64,000 nucleotides of DNA from Collinsella ihumii (GTDB taxonomy: Bacteria; Actinomycetota; Coriobacteriia; Coriobacteriales; Coriobacteriaceae). The notes below the pieces were generated by a model. That model saw only the letters and a list, made by a program, of their open reading frames with translations. It was not told the DNA's origin and did not search any database. The stretch spans positions 62,001 through 126,000 of the forward strand of contig NZ_FCOU01000007.1 of the NCBI RefSeq assembly GCF_900046475.1, in the 5' to 3' direction. Below are positions 47,676 to 56,196 of the stretch, piece after piece; the stretch's first letter is position 1; every line of letters begins with the position of its first letter. A program made the translations under genes and the position numbers.

Positions 47676-48653
47676 ATGCGGGTCTGGCATATCGAGGATG
47701 GGCGCTTGGTCGAAGGAAGCGCATCCGATGGCACGGGGAGCCGTGGGCGCATAGAGGCGCTCGACGAGCGAGAGCTCGATATGGAGGGTGCCGGCCATGT
47801 CCTGCGCGAGGCGGTCGCGCAGATGCCTCACGCCTATGTGCCGTTTATCGAGTTTGCTCCCGGCATGGCGGCAGGCGTGATCGCGCTGCCGGCAGGCGCC
47901 TCGAACGGTGCGCCTCCGGTGAACGTGGGCGTCGTTCTCGAGCCGACCCGCCTGCGCCTGATCGGGCAGATGGAGGCCTGCAGCGAGGCCCTGACGTTTC
48001 TCGTGCGGGAACGCGTGCCGATGGCGGGGGCCGCGGGCGCGCTGTGCGGCGTCATGCGCTACGCCGTGCGCGATCATCCCGTGCTCCTGTCCGCGGTTCG
48101 CCGGGATTTCGAGGTGCTGGAAGAACGGCTGCTCGAGGGGCATCGCCGTGTCGATCGCGGCAAGATGATGGCGGATGCACGCCGCCTCATGGGGTTCGAC
48201 GCACTGTACCAGGGAATGTCCGATATCGCGTCCGAGCTGTCCGAGGGCTCAGACGAGCTGGTCGCGCAAGGCGATCGGCTGCGGTTTCATTCGCTCGCGC
48301 GAATGCTCGATCGTCTGTCCACGCGGCTTGAGTCGCTTCAGGATTACAGCCTGCAGCTCAACGGCCTCTATCAGGAGGAGATCGACATACGCCAGAACAG
48401 CGTGATGCAATGGCTGACCGTTATCGCCACGATCTTCATGCCGCTGACGTTCATCACGGGCTGGTACGGCATGAACTTTCCGACGATGGCCATGCTGCAG
48501 GAGCCGTGGGGCTATCCACTGGTGGTCGCCGTGTGCCTGGTGATCGCCGTGGCGGAGATCGTGTGCTTCCATCGGCGCGGGTGGCTCCACTTCGGCGGGC
48601 GCCGTCGCCCGCATCCGTCTCGCCATGGCTCCGCCCGTCGCAAAACCAAGTGA
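47676..48653 (+). CDS. CorA-type magnesium/cobalt transporter
   Basis: This 325-residue protein has a cytoplasmic N-terminal domain and two C-terminal helices, with the hallmark GMN in ITGWYGMNFPTM. AGGGAGG precedes ATG 47676; the frame is open further upstream but not needed. The N-terminal 200 residues are divergent from canonical CorA. The last 20 or so residues (GGRRRPHPSRHGSARRKTK) and the stop lie within a fragment of the GGGAACC repeat family, so the end may have been replaced by the element. Confidence 0.9.
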   Translation: MRVWHIEDGRLVEGSASDGTGSRGRIEALDERELDMEGAGHVLREAVAQMPHAYVPFIEFAPGMAAGVIALPAGASNGAPPVNVGVVLEPTRLRLIGQMEACSEALTFLVRERVPMAGAAGALCGVMRYAVRDHPVLLSAVRRDFEVLEERLLEGHRRVDRGKMMADARRLMGFDALYQGMSDIASELSEGSDELVAQGDRLRFHSLARMLDRLSTRLESLQDYSLQLNGLYQEEIDIRQNSVMQWLTVIATIFMPLTFITGWYGMNFPTMAMLQEPWGYPLVVAVCLVIAVAEIVCFHRRGWLHFGGRRRPHPSRHGSARRKTK

Positions 48654-48667
48654 TCAACGGTTCCCGG
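48595..48667. repeat. Right-half fragment of the GGGAACC repeat family
   Basis: CGCCCGCATCCGTCTCGCC and the following bases to GGTTCCC match the right arm at 37411-37466 at about three of four positions. The CorA stop codon lies in the TGATCA of the arm. The left arm is absent. Confidence 0.65.
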
Positions 48668-48827
48668 AAACGCGCGCATGGCGCTCCCGGACGGGCGATG
48701 GGCCGCTCGCCGCCCCGTCGGCTTGTGATGAGGGCTTGCTGTGCTGGTGGAGGGTATTTGGCGACCTCGTGCGTGCCGTATAATGTCCTGTCGCAATGCC
48801 ATAACTGATGGGGAAGGGATGCCAACA

Positions 48828-50252
48828 GTGAGCACTGCTGTTCAGGGCCGTCGTGGGCCCCGATTCTACCTTGCCATGGCGGCCTCGAAAGCTGCCGCCT
48901 CCGGCCTCAAGCTCCTGCATCGCAATGCGGGCCAGTTGCCGGGCGTGATCGCCGAGAAGCTCGATCCGGCGTTCATCACGCATATCGATAAGCCCGAGCG
49001 CATCGTGTTCGTGTCGGGCACGAACGGCAAAACCACCACGAACAACCTGCTCAACGATCTGTTGAGGGATAACGGCGTCGACCTGGTCGACAACCGCGCC
49101 GGCGGAAACATCTTGACCGGCGTCGAGAGCACGCTGGTCAAAAACGCGGGGCTTTCGGGCCGCCAGCGCGTGCAGACCGCCGTCATGGAGCTCGACGAGC
49201 TGTCGTTCCGTCGCGTGCTGCCGCATGTGACGCCGCAGTTTTTGCTCGTCACGAACTTGTACCGCGACTCGTTCTCGCGCAACGCCAACCCCGATTTCAT
49301 CTTCTCGGTGATGAGCGAGCACATTCCGGCGAGCACACGCCTCATCCTGAACGCGGACGACCTGATCAGCTGCCGCCTGGCGCCGCAGAACCGCAACCGC
49401 GTCTACTTCTCGATGGGCCCGCTGGCCGAGGACACGCCGGAGCCGCAGGGCATCGCCTGCGACCTCACAGCGTGCCCGGAGTGCGGCGGCAAGCTGGAGT
49501 ACGACTACTGCCACCTGCGCCACCTCGGTCATGCCCGCTGCGCATCCTGCGGATTCACCAATCCCGACCCGACGTACGAGGTCGTTGCGGTCGATCGCGC
49601 GGCGCACACGTTCACCGTGTGCGAGCACGCGGCGCCTGGTGAGCCGACCTACACCTACAGGTTCGGCGTGTATTCGCTCACCAACCTGTACAACCTGTTC
49701 GCGGCGACGGTCGTGGCGCGCGAGATGGGCATCTCGCCCGACGCCATCGCGGCCTCGCTCGAGCGCGGCATCAACGTGACCGCCGCGCGCTATGCGGAGC
49801 GGGAGGTCGGCGGCAAGCGCCTGGTCGCCCTGGCGTCCAAGGGCGAGAACAGTACGGCGACCTCGGTGGCGCTCGACACCATTCGGCGCGAGCCCGGCGA
49901 CAAGATCGTCGTGCTCATGCTCGCCGACGCGCATAAAGCCGAAAGCCCCGTCACGACCGAGTACATCGGTTGGTACTACCAGGCCGATTTCGAGTATCTC
50001 ACCGATCCGACGTTCAAGCAGATCGTCGTGCAGGGCGTGACCAACGAGGACCTGCTGCTCCGTCTGCGCCTTGCGGGCATCGACGAGGAGCGCCTCGTCA
50101 TGGTCAAGACGCCGGAAGAGGCGGCGGACGCTATCGACCTGACGCTTTCCGATACGGTGTTCTGGGCGTACGACATCTTCAACGGCGACGATGTCGAGCG
50201 GAGCCGCGAGCGGCTCATCAAGCGAATCGAGGAGGGCTCCGATGTCCGATAG
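48828..50252 (+). CDS. murT: Lipid II isoglutaminyl synthase subunit MurT
   Basis: This 474-residue Mur-ligase-like protein has the ATP loop FVSGTNGKTTTNNLL, a four-cysteine zinc insertion (CPECGGKLEYDYC and CASCGFTNP), and the C-terminal DUF1727 domain (SKGENSTATSVALDTIRREPG, DAHKAESPVTTEYIGWYY). MurT with GatD amidates glutamate in lipid II. I choose GTG 48828, nine bases after the GGGAAGGG site; ATG 48819 is too close to it but also in frame. It overlaps the next gene by 11 bases. Confidence 0.93.
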   Translation: MSTAVQGRRGPRFYLAMAASKAAASGLKLLHRNAGQLPGVIAEKLDPAFITHIDKPERIVFVSGTNGKTTTNNLLNDLLRDNGVDLVDNRAGGNILTGVESTLVKNAGLSGRQRVQTAVMELDELSFRRVLPHVTPQFLLVTNLYRDSFSRNANPDFIFSVMSEHIPASTRLILNADDLISCRLAPQNRNRVYFSMGPLAEDTPEPQGIACDLTACPECGGKLEYDYCHLRHLGHARCASCGFTNPDPTYEVVAVDRAAHTFTVCEHAAPGEPTYTYRFGVYSLTNLYNLFAATVVAREMGISPDAIAASLERGINVTAARYAEREVGGKRLVALASKGENSTATSVALDTIRREPGDKIVVLMLADAHKAESPVTTEYIGWYYQADFEYLTDPTFKQIVVQGVTNEDLLLRLRLAGIDEERLVMVKTPEEAADAIDLTLSDTVFWAYDIFNGDDVERSRERLIKRIEEGSDVR

Positions 50253-51012
50253 CATGCAGAAGAACCGCGGCGGCGCTCCGGTGATCGAGGTGCTGTTCCC
50301 CGAGTACGGCAATCAGGCGGGTGATAACGGCAACGTCATGTATCTGCGCGCCTGCCTGCCGAACGCCACGTTCATCGAGACGTCGCACGGCGCCGAGCCC
50401 TACTTCGCCACCGCTCGCCCCGACCTGATCATCATGTGCGGCATGACCGAGCGCCAGCAAAAGACGGTGATCGAGCGCCTGCGCCCCTATCGCGACCGTC
50501 TGGCCGAGCTGGTCGACGACGGCGTGCACATGCTGTTCACGGGCAACGCGCCCGAGGTGCTCTCCCGCGTGATCCGCGATGTCGACGGCGATTCGATCGA
50601 GGGCCTCGGGCTGCTCGACGTGGAGGTCGTGCGCAACATGGCCTCGCGCTACCTGTGCGTTCAGGTGGGCGAGTTCGTGCCGGAGCCGGGTGCCGCCCCT
50701 CTGGAGGTCGTTGGCTTCAAGATCCAGTTCACGCAGATGAAGGGCGACAACAGCTCGACGTTCTTCATCAAAGACAGCGCGGGCTGGGGCTTGGACGAGA
50801 AGAGCGTGCTCGAGGGCTTCCGCGTGAACAATCTCATCGCGACCTGGATCATCGGCCCGTTGCTGCCGCTCAATCCGCCGTTTACCGCCTGGCTGCTTTC
50901 GCAGGTGTGCGGCACGGACGACGTGACGCTTGCCTTTGAGGAGGAGGCGCGCGCGGCCTACGAAAAGCGCCTGAAGGAGCTCAAGGCCCCTGGTATGCAT
51001 CTCGCGTATTAG
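50242..51012 (+). CDS. GatD-like amidotransferase subunit without the catalytic residues
   Basis: This 256-residue protein starts at ATG 50242 inside the end of murT. The start VLFPEYGNQAGDNGNVMYLR, the central SIEGLGLLDVEVV and the late ATWIIGPLLPLNPP align with GatD. However the segment that should hold the nucleophile (CGG-x-QLLG in GatD) reads LFTGNAPEVLS, and the histidine expected before GPIL is Ile (WIIGPLL). Both catalytic residues are therefore replaced. It may be a structural partner of MurT, with ammonia taken from elsewhere, or have lost function. Coupling to murT argues it is retained. Confidence 0.8.
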   Translation: MSDSMQKNRGGAPVIEVLFPEYGNQAGDNGNVMYLRACLPNATFIETSHGAEPYFATARPDLIIMCGMTERQQKTVIERLRPYRDRLAELVDDGVHMLFTGNAPEVLSRVIRDVDGDSIEGLGLLDVEVVRNMASRYLCVQVGEFVPEPGAAPLEVVGFKIQFTQMKGDNSSTFFIKDSAGWGLDEKSVLEGFRVNNLIATWIIGPLLPLNPPFTAWLLSQVCGTDDVTLAFEEEARAAYEKRLKELKAPGMHLAY

Positions 51013-51017
51013 GAAGG

Positions 51018-51057
51018 AGGGGCGCCGCCGGGCAACGCTGTCCGCGCAGGCGCCCCT
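51018..51057. terminator. Hairpin after the murT-gatD pair
   Basis: AGGGGCGCC (51018-51026) pairs with GGCGCCCCT (51049-51057) across a 22-base loop. There is no T-run. It lies between converging genes and may end either. Confidence 0.4.
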
Positions 51058-51093
51058 GTGCTGGGCGCCTGGCATAAAGGCAATTGCTGGGCG

Positions 51094-52248
51094 CTAATAG
51101 CTCGAATAGCTCCAGGCGACGTCGGTCTGGTTGATGATGCGGACGATGTCCCACTTGCGCGCGCTGCGCTCGGGGCTGTTGGGGTCGTACACCTCGACCA
51201 TGGCTCGCTCGTCGATGCTTTTCAGCACGATGTAGTGGCCGACGTCGGTGAAGTCGCCCGGATCGACCACGCAGATGACGGGATGCCCGTTTTGCAGGGA
51301 GCTCTCGATATTGGCGCGCGTGGGGTTGATCATCTCGCCGTAGAACCCGAACGCCGCCGCCCCTTCGGTCATAAACGACCATTCGGTCGCTCCGGTGGGC
51401 GCGTAGTTGTTGTAGTCGGCCCACTGCGCCATAGTGCCGGGGTCCATGTCGGTGCTGCCCGTGAAATAGACATAGATCATGGTGAGCGCGGTCGGACCGC
51501 AGGCGTTTTTGGCTACGGTGCCCCCGCCGTAGGGGAGGGTGGCCCACTGCGCATCAGTCTGGTAGAGATGGGGCATCTCGCCTTGGCGCCATGCGGAGAC
51601 CGGCGTCGAGACGGGGAACTCGGTCGGGGTGAGTTCGGGCAAATCGAACATCAGCGATTCCGTTTCCGGGGCGATGCCTGCCTGCGGCTTGGAAATGAAG
51701 CTGCTGACGAGGAACAGGACGAGGCCGATGACGGCGCCGCGCAGCAGGATCGAGTGCACGCGGATGGGGGCGGCCTCGACGCGACCGTAACCGGAACGCC
51801 CGCGCCTGCCGGCGCTGCCGATGCCGGCAGGTCTGCCGCCGCGCTGCGATGCGGAAAGCGGCTGGCCGATGACCGAGGAGGTGCGGGCCGCTCTGCCTCG
51901 TGTGCTCGGAGCCCGTCCAAGGCCGTATGAGGCGCCCCGCGAATGAATCGAGTTCGACGTGGGGGCGGCCGATCCCGACCTGAACGTGTTGTGCAGATGC
52001 TGGTCTCCGCGGCCGCCTCGCGAGGACGGGCGACGGGTGCGCGCCCGCGTCGCCGGCGGGTGCATGCGGTCGGAGATCGCGGCGATGACGGAGGAGGCGA
52101 GCGTCACGATGAACGGCTCTTTGCGAGCCGGGGCGCCTGAGCGCCGTGAGGGTGCGCGCTTTTCCGGCTGGGGTGAGCGGGGCTGCGGCGCCTGTCGGGA
52201 GGATGCGAGCCGGACGGAACCGCGACGTTGCGAACGATAGTCGTCCAT
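51094..52248 (-). CDS. C39-like cysteine peptidase domain protein, membrane anchored
   Basis: This 384-residue protein starts at ATG 52248 with AAGGAGGG upstream. Residues 1-160 are basic, Ser/Arg/Gly-rich and disordered-looking. One helix follows (GAVIGLVLFLVSSFI), then an outer domain of the peptidase C39_2 type: YQTDAQWATLPYGGGTVAKNACGPTALTMIYVYFTG with the candidate cysteine, HPVICVVDPGDFTDVGHYIVLKSID with the histidine and VEVYDPNSPE with the aspartate. Orientation suggests the domain is outside. Substrate unknown. It is divergent from the permease at 53188. Confidence 0.85.
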   Translation of the reverse strand: MDDYRSQRRGSVRLASSRQAPQPRSPQPEKRAPSRRSGAPARKEPFIVTLASSVIAAISDRMHPPATRARTRRPSSRGGRGDQHLHNTFRSGSAAPTSNSIHSRGASYGLGRAPSTRGRAARTSSVIGQPLSASQRGGRPAGIGSAGRRGRSGYGRVEAAPIRVHSILLRGAVIGLVLFLVSSFISKPQAGIAPETESLMFDLPELTPTEFPVSTPVSAWRQGEMPHLYQTDAQWATLPYGGGTVAKNACGPTALTMIYVYFTGSTDMDPGTMAQWADYNNYAPTGATEWSFMTEGAAAFGFYGEMINPTRANIESSLQNGHPVICVVDPGDFTDVGHYIVLKSIDERAMVEVYDPNSPERSARKWDIVRIINQTDVAWSYSSY

Positions 52249-52478
52249 GCTATCCCTCCTTGCGTCCTGTATATGAGTAAAGGTGCAGCTTTTCCTATAG
52301 TACCGCGCGGTCCTGTTGAGAGATATCGCGCATCCGCTGTATCGACCGCTGGCTCAGGCGAATGGCGCACGCCGTCCGCCCTTATTGAGTCGGATGCAAG
52401 CCGCGCGACGCTGCCAAGAGCCCGCCTTGGGCGCAATCGCAGCGGCCGGTGTCCGCCCAACTACCGCGTCTACCAGGC

Positions 52479-52521
52479 TACCCGCCAAAGGGGCCCAGTA
52501 ACTGTACCCCTTTGGCGGGTA
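52479..52521. repeat. Perfect 15-bp hairpin
   Basis: TACCCGCCAAAGGGG (52479-52493) pairs exactly with CCCCTTTGGCGGGTA (52507-52521). No T-run follows on either side, so a terminator role is doubtful. It lies in the 939-base gap 52249-53187, whose first part shows nothing else. Confidence 0.6.
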
Positions 52522-52613
52522 ATCCCGTGGTTTCCCGATGGCTCGGAGCATATCGAGACATGCACCAGCGTTTCCAGGGAGCGCCCAGCGTGTGAGGAGC
52601 GTCGGGCGCGACA

Positions 52614-52917
52614 CCACGTGACGGGCAGATTTCGGTCCCGTATGCGCGCGGTGGGCAAATCGCACCGTAAAAGTGCAGGATTGAGGGGGTCAATGTTTCA
52701 TGAACATGAATTTGGTATCAAGTCGGGAAGTACGAATGGTAAACGGTCATATCTGACAAGCTTGCGACCTGCGGTTTCCTTGGTCAGCTGATTCCGGCGA
52801 CCCCGGGAGGGGCCTCCGATCCGCCCCCAAGCGGCCCTTCTTGCCTAAGATTTGATACCAAATTCAGAACAAGGCACCCGCGCACCTTGGTGAAACCTTT
52901 TACCAAGGTGCGATTTT
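52614..52917. repeat. 310-bp dispersed repeat, copy 3 (reverse orientation)
   Basis: The reverse complement aligns with 3302-3604 over its whole length at roughly three of four bases. The core is bounded by GAATTTGGTATCAA (52708-52721) and TTGATACCAAATTC (52852-52865), again 158 bp. Shared flank motifs are ACCAAGGT, TGCGGT and GCGCATACGGGACC. It fills most of the gap before the APC permease. Confidence 0.8.
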
Positions 52918-53187
52918 GCACACGGGTGGATGCAGCGGCTTCCTTACGCGCCCGGAAGCCCTGGACCACGTAAAGCACCTGCTGCGCGGCGCCGCCTTCG
53001 ACCGCTCGTCGGCGATACGCATCCGCTCGTTTTCGCGTCGCTCCCTCAATCGGATTGAACGCGGGACCGCCTCGATTCGCCCGTAAGGTGTGAGGCATGG
53101 AAGGCGCCGCCTCGCGCGCAGGGCTGGTGTCTTGAGGGAAGCATCGGAGTTGCCGATGCGTGTTCTATACAAGAAAGGAGGGACGAT

Positions 53188-54636
53188 ATGGCGGATACGA
53201 AAGCTGTCGCGGCTGCCGACCAGGGCGGTATGAAGAAAACCCTTTCGCTGTGGAACTTCTTTACCATCGGATTCGGCGCCATCATCGGCACCGGCTGGGT
53301 GCTGCAGGTGGGCGACTGGATGGTCGTCGGCGGCGGTCCCGTTCCCGCGATGATCGCGTTCCTTCTGGGTGCCATATTCCTGGTTCCCATCGGAGCGGTG
53401 TTTGGCGAGCTTACGGCTGCCATCCCCATCTCGGGCGGCATCGTCGAGTACGTGGACCGCAGTTTCGGGCGCATACCGTCCTACATCACCGGTTGGTTCT
53501 TGGCGCTTGGCAACGGCATCCTGTGCCCGTGGGAGGCCATCGCCATCTCTACGCTGGTGTCCGACATGTTCGGCAGCCTGCCCGGCCTCGAGTGGCTGCG
53601 CGCGGTCAAGCTCTACACCATCCTGGGCGCCGACGTGTACCTCATCCCGACCGTCATCGCGCTCGGTTTCGCCGCGTACGTGATCTACCTCAACTTCCGC
53701 GGCGCCCAGTCTGCGGCCAAGCTGCAGGCGTTTCTCACCAAGGCGCTGCTGTGCGGCATGTTGCTCGCCATGGGCATCTCGATCTTCACCGGTTCGCCCG
53801 ATAACGCCATGCCCGTGTTCTCGCAGGTCACGAATGCCGGCGGCAGCGAGTCCGCGACCTCTGCCGGCAACCTGTTCGCCGGCATCGTCTCCGTGCTCGT
53901 GCTGACCCCGTTCTTCTACGCGGGCTTCGACACGATCCCCCAGCAGGCCGAGGAGGCCGCCGAGGGTCTCAACTGGAACAAGTTCGGCAAGATCATCTCC
54001 CTTGCCCTGCTTGCCGCCGGCGGCTTCTACATCGTGTGCATCTACTCCTTCGGAACGATCCTCCCGTGGCATGAGTTCGTCGAGAGCCCCGTGCCCGCGC
54101 TGGCGTGCCTGAAGAACATCAACATGATCCTGTACGTCATCATGCTGTGCATCGCGACGCTCGGCCCCATGGGTCCCATGAACTCCTTCTACGGCGCCAC
54201 GAGCCGCATCATGCTCGCCATGGGTCGCAAGGGTCAGCTGCCCGACAAGTTCGCCGAGGTCGATCCGCAGTCCGGCGCTCCCCGTCTTGCCTGCGTCGTG
54301 CTTGCGATCATCACCGTGGTCGGTCCGTTCCTGGGCAAGAACATGCTCATCCCGCTGACCAACGTGAGCGCCCTCGCCTTCATCTTCTCGTGCACCATGG
54401 TCGCCTTCGCATGCCTGCGCATGCGCTACACCGAGCCCGACCTGCCGCGCCCCTACAAGGTGCCTGGCGGCAAGTTCGGCATCGTGCTCGCCTGCCTGGC
54501 CGGCTGCATCATCATCGGCCTGCTCGTGCTGCCCTTCAGCCCCGCGTCGCTCAACCTCGTCGAGTGGTCGATCGTGCTGGGCTGGCTCGTGGTCGGCATC
54601 GTCCTCATGGTCGTCACCAGGGCCAAGAAGGCATAG
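53188..54636 (+). CDS. APC-family amino acid permease
   Basis: This 482-residue protein has about 12 helices and the APC start FFTIGFGAIIGTGWVLQVGDW. Other conserved parts are GELTAAIPISGG, FFYAGFDTIPQQAEEA and FLTNVSALAFIFS-like TNVSALAFIFSCTMVAF. AAAGGAGGG precedes ATG 53188. It probably imports an amino acid or amine by proton exchange. An amidohydrolase gene follows, which suggests uptake and then hydrolysis of an amide or dipeptide-like compound. The exact substrate is unknown. Confidence 0.9.
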   Translation: MADTKAVAAADQGGMKKTLSLWNFFTIGFGAIIGTGWVLQVGDWMVVGGGPVPAMIAFLLGAIFLVPIGAVFGELTAAIPISGGIVEYVDRSFGRIPSYITGWFLALGNGILCPWEAIAISTLVSDMFGSLPGLEWLRAVKLYTILGADVYLIPTVIALGFAAYVIYLNFRGAQSAAKLQAFLTKALLCGMLLAMGISIFTGSPDNAMPVFSQVTNAGGSESATSAGNLFAGIVSVLVLTPFFYAGFDTIPQQAEEAAEGLNWNKFGKIISLALLAAGGFYIVCIYSFGTILPWHEFVESPVPALACLKNINMILYVIMLCIATLGPMGPMNSFYGATSRIMLAMGRKGQLPDKFAEVDPQSGAPRLACVVLAIITVVGPFLGKNMLIPLTNVSALAFIFSCTMVAFACLRMRYTEPDLPRPYKVPGGKFGIVLACLAGCIIIGLLVLPFSPASLNLVEWSIVLGWLVVGIVLMVVTRAKKA

Positions 54637-54719
54637 GGAGCGAGACGGCTCCGGCATCATGCGCGGCCGCCCGACCTCCCATCGCATTCGTCCGTAACTT
54701 CCTATACAAGGAGGAACCA

Positions 54720-55994
54720 ATGAGCAAGAACTACGCAATCGTACACGGCAAGCTCGTCGACGGCCTGGGCGGCGCCCCGGTCGAGGATTCGCTCGTGCTC
54801 GTCGAGGACGGCAAGATCACCTATGCCGGCTCCTACCAGGACGCGCCCGAGGGCTTTGAGGTCATCGACGCCGCCGGCAAGACCGTCATGCCCGGCCTGA
54901 TCGACACCCACCTGCACTTCTCCGGCAACCTGACCGACGACGATACCGATTGGGTCATGCAGCCGCTTCTGGAGAAGCAGGCCGTGGCCGTCAAGCAGGC
55001 ATATGACTGCCTGACCCACGGTCTGACCACCGTCTGCGAGATCGGCCGCTTTGGCATCCACGTGCGCGACTGCATCAACAACGGCGTCTTCAAGGGCCCG
55101 CGCGTCTATGCGACCGGCCTGGGCTTCTGCCGCACCGCCGGCCATGGCGACTCGCATCACTGCAGCCAGCTCGAGAACAAAGAGTCCCACCCCTGGGGCG
55201 ACCAGGTCGACGGCCCCTGGGATCTGCGCAAGGCGGTGCGCCGTCGTCTGCGCGAGAATCCCGATGCCATCAAGATCTGGGCGACCGGCGGCGGCATCTG
55301 GCGCTGGGATTCCGGCCGCGACCAGCATTACTGCGCCGAGGAGATCAAGGCCGTGGTCGATGAGGCCAAGATGGTGGGGATCCCCGTGTGGAGCCACTGC
55401 TACAATTCTCACTCCGCCGCCTACGATTCAGTCCGCTTCGGTTGCGAGCAGCTGATCCACGGCTTCGACATCGACGAGCGCACCATGGACCTCATGGCCG
55501 AGCAGGGCACGTTCTTCACGCCCACCATCGGCTTTCTGCCCACCTGGTACTCCACCTATCCGCCGGTCTACGTGCCCGCGATTCACGACAAGTACGAGGG
55601 CACGCTCGTCGAGAAGGAGCTCCAGCGCAACTATGACTGCCTGCGCGAGGCCAAGAAGCGCGGCGTCATCTTCACCATCGGTTCGGACTCCTTCAGCTTC
55701 GTGACGCCTTACGGCTACGTCACCATCGACGAGATGTACGACTTCGTCGACAAGGTCGGCATCTCCCCGCTCGAGACCATCACCTGCGCCACCATCAACG
55801 GCGCCAAGATGGCCCATTGCGACGATGAGACCGGTTCGCTCGAGGTGGGCAAGTGCGCCGACCTGCTGATCGTGAACGGCGATCCGGCCAAGAACATCCA
55901 TGACCTCACGCCCGAGAACATGGACGTCATCATGAAGGACGGCTGGATCGTCGATTCCGGCACCTTCGGCGAGCGCAACAAGTATTCCGCCTAG
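54720..55994 (+). CDS. Metal-dependent amidohydrolase (imidazolonepropionase/prolidase-like)
   Basis: This 424-residue enzyme has the amidohydrolase TIM barrel with two metals: GLIDTHLHFSGN near residue 60, KIWATGGGIW, IPVWSHCYNSHSA, the His in HGFDID and GSDSFSF with the catalytic aspartate. The small beta domain closes both ends (IVHGKLVDGLGG and KCADLLIVNGDP). COG1228-type enzymes cleave dipeptides, imidazolonepropionate or related amides. Cytoplasmic. AAGGAGGA precedes ATG 54720. It lies 83 bases after the permease and shares its direction. Confidence 0.88.
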   Translation: MSKNYAIVHGKLVDGLGGAPVEDSLVLVEDGKITYAGSYQDAPEGFEVIDAAGKTVMPGLIDTHLHFSGNLTDDDTDWVMQPLLEKQAVAVKQAYDCLTHGLTTVCEIGRFGIHVRDCINNGVFKGPRVYATGLGFCRTAGHGDSHHCSQLENKESHPWGDQVDGPWDLRKAVRRRLRENPDAIKIWATGGGIWRWDSGRDQHYCAEEIKAVVDEAKMVGIPVWSHCYNSHSAAYDSVRFGCEQLIHGFDIDERTMDLMAEQGTFFTPTIGFLPTWYSTYPPVYVPAIHDKYEGTLVEKELQRNYDCLREAKKRGVIFTIGSDSFSFVTPYGYVTIDEMYDFVDKVGISPLETITCATINGAKMAHCDDETGSLEVGKCADLLIVNGDPAKNIHDLTPENMDVIMKDGWIVDSGTFGERNKYSA

Positions 55995-56019
55995 ACGATA
56001 CAACCTCTCCTTTCAGTGA

Positions 56020-56057
56020 CCCGGCCTGCGCGTCCGTGCGGGGGACGCGCGGCCGGG
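56020..56057 (+). terminator. Terminator-like hairpin after the amidohydrolase
   Basis: CCCGGCCTGCGCGTCC pairs with GGACGCGCGGCCGGG, with one bulge. There is no clear T-run, so this could also be a processing site. Confidence 0.4.
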
Positions 56058-56153
56058 CCCGCGCTTTGCGCAGGTAGCGGGGTATGCAGCTGCTCAGCCT
56101 ATTAGTGAACCCCTGGTAGGGGAGGGCGCCACAAGGTAGTATGGACGACGTTT

Positions 56154-56171
56154 GGGGCGATGCCCCTTTTT
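56154..56171 (+). terminator. Small hairpin with T-run before the kinase gene
   Basis: GGGGC and GCCCC form a five-base stem with a GAT loop, followed by TTTTT. It lies 26 bases before the kinase start and could be an attenuator. Confidence 0.4.
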
Positions 56172-56196
56172 CGCGTTGAGAGCAGAGGGGGCGATT

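Noticed and set aside
52784-53098. A 104-codon minus-strand frame next to the repeat at 52614
   Set aside because: It lies largely within the non-coding repeat, lacks a ribosome-binding site and is not conserved in the other copies.
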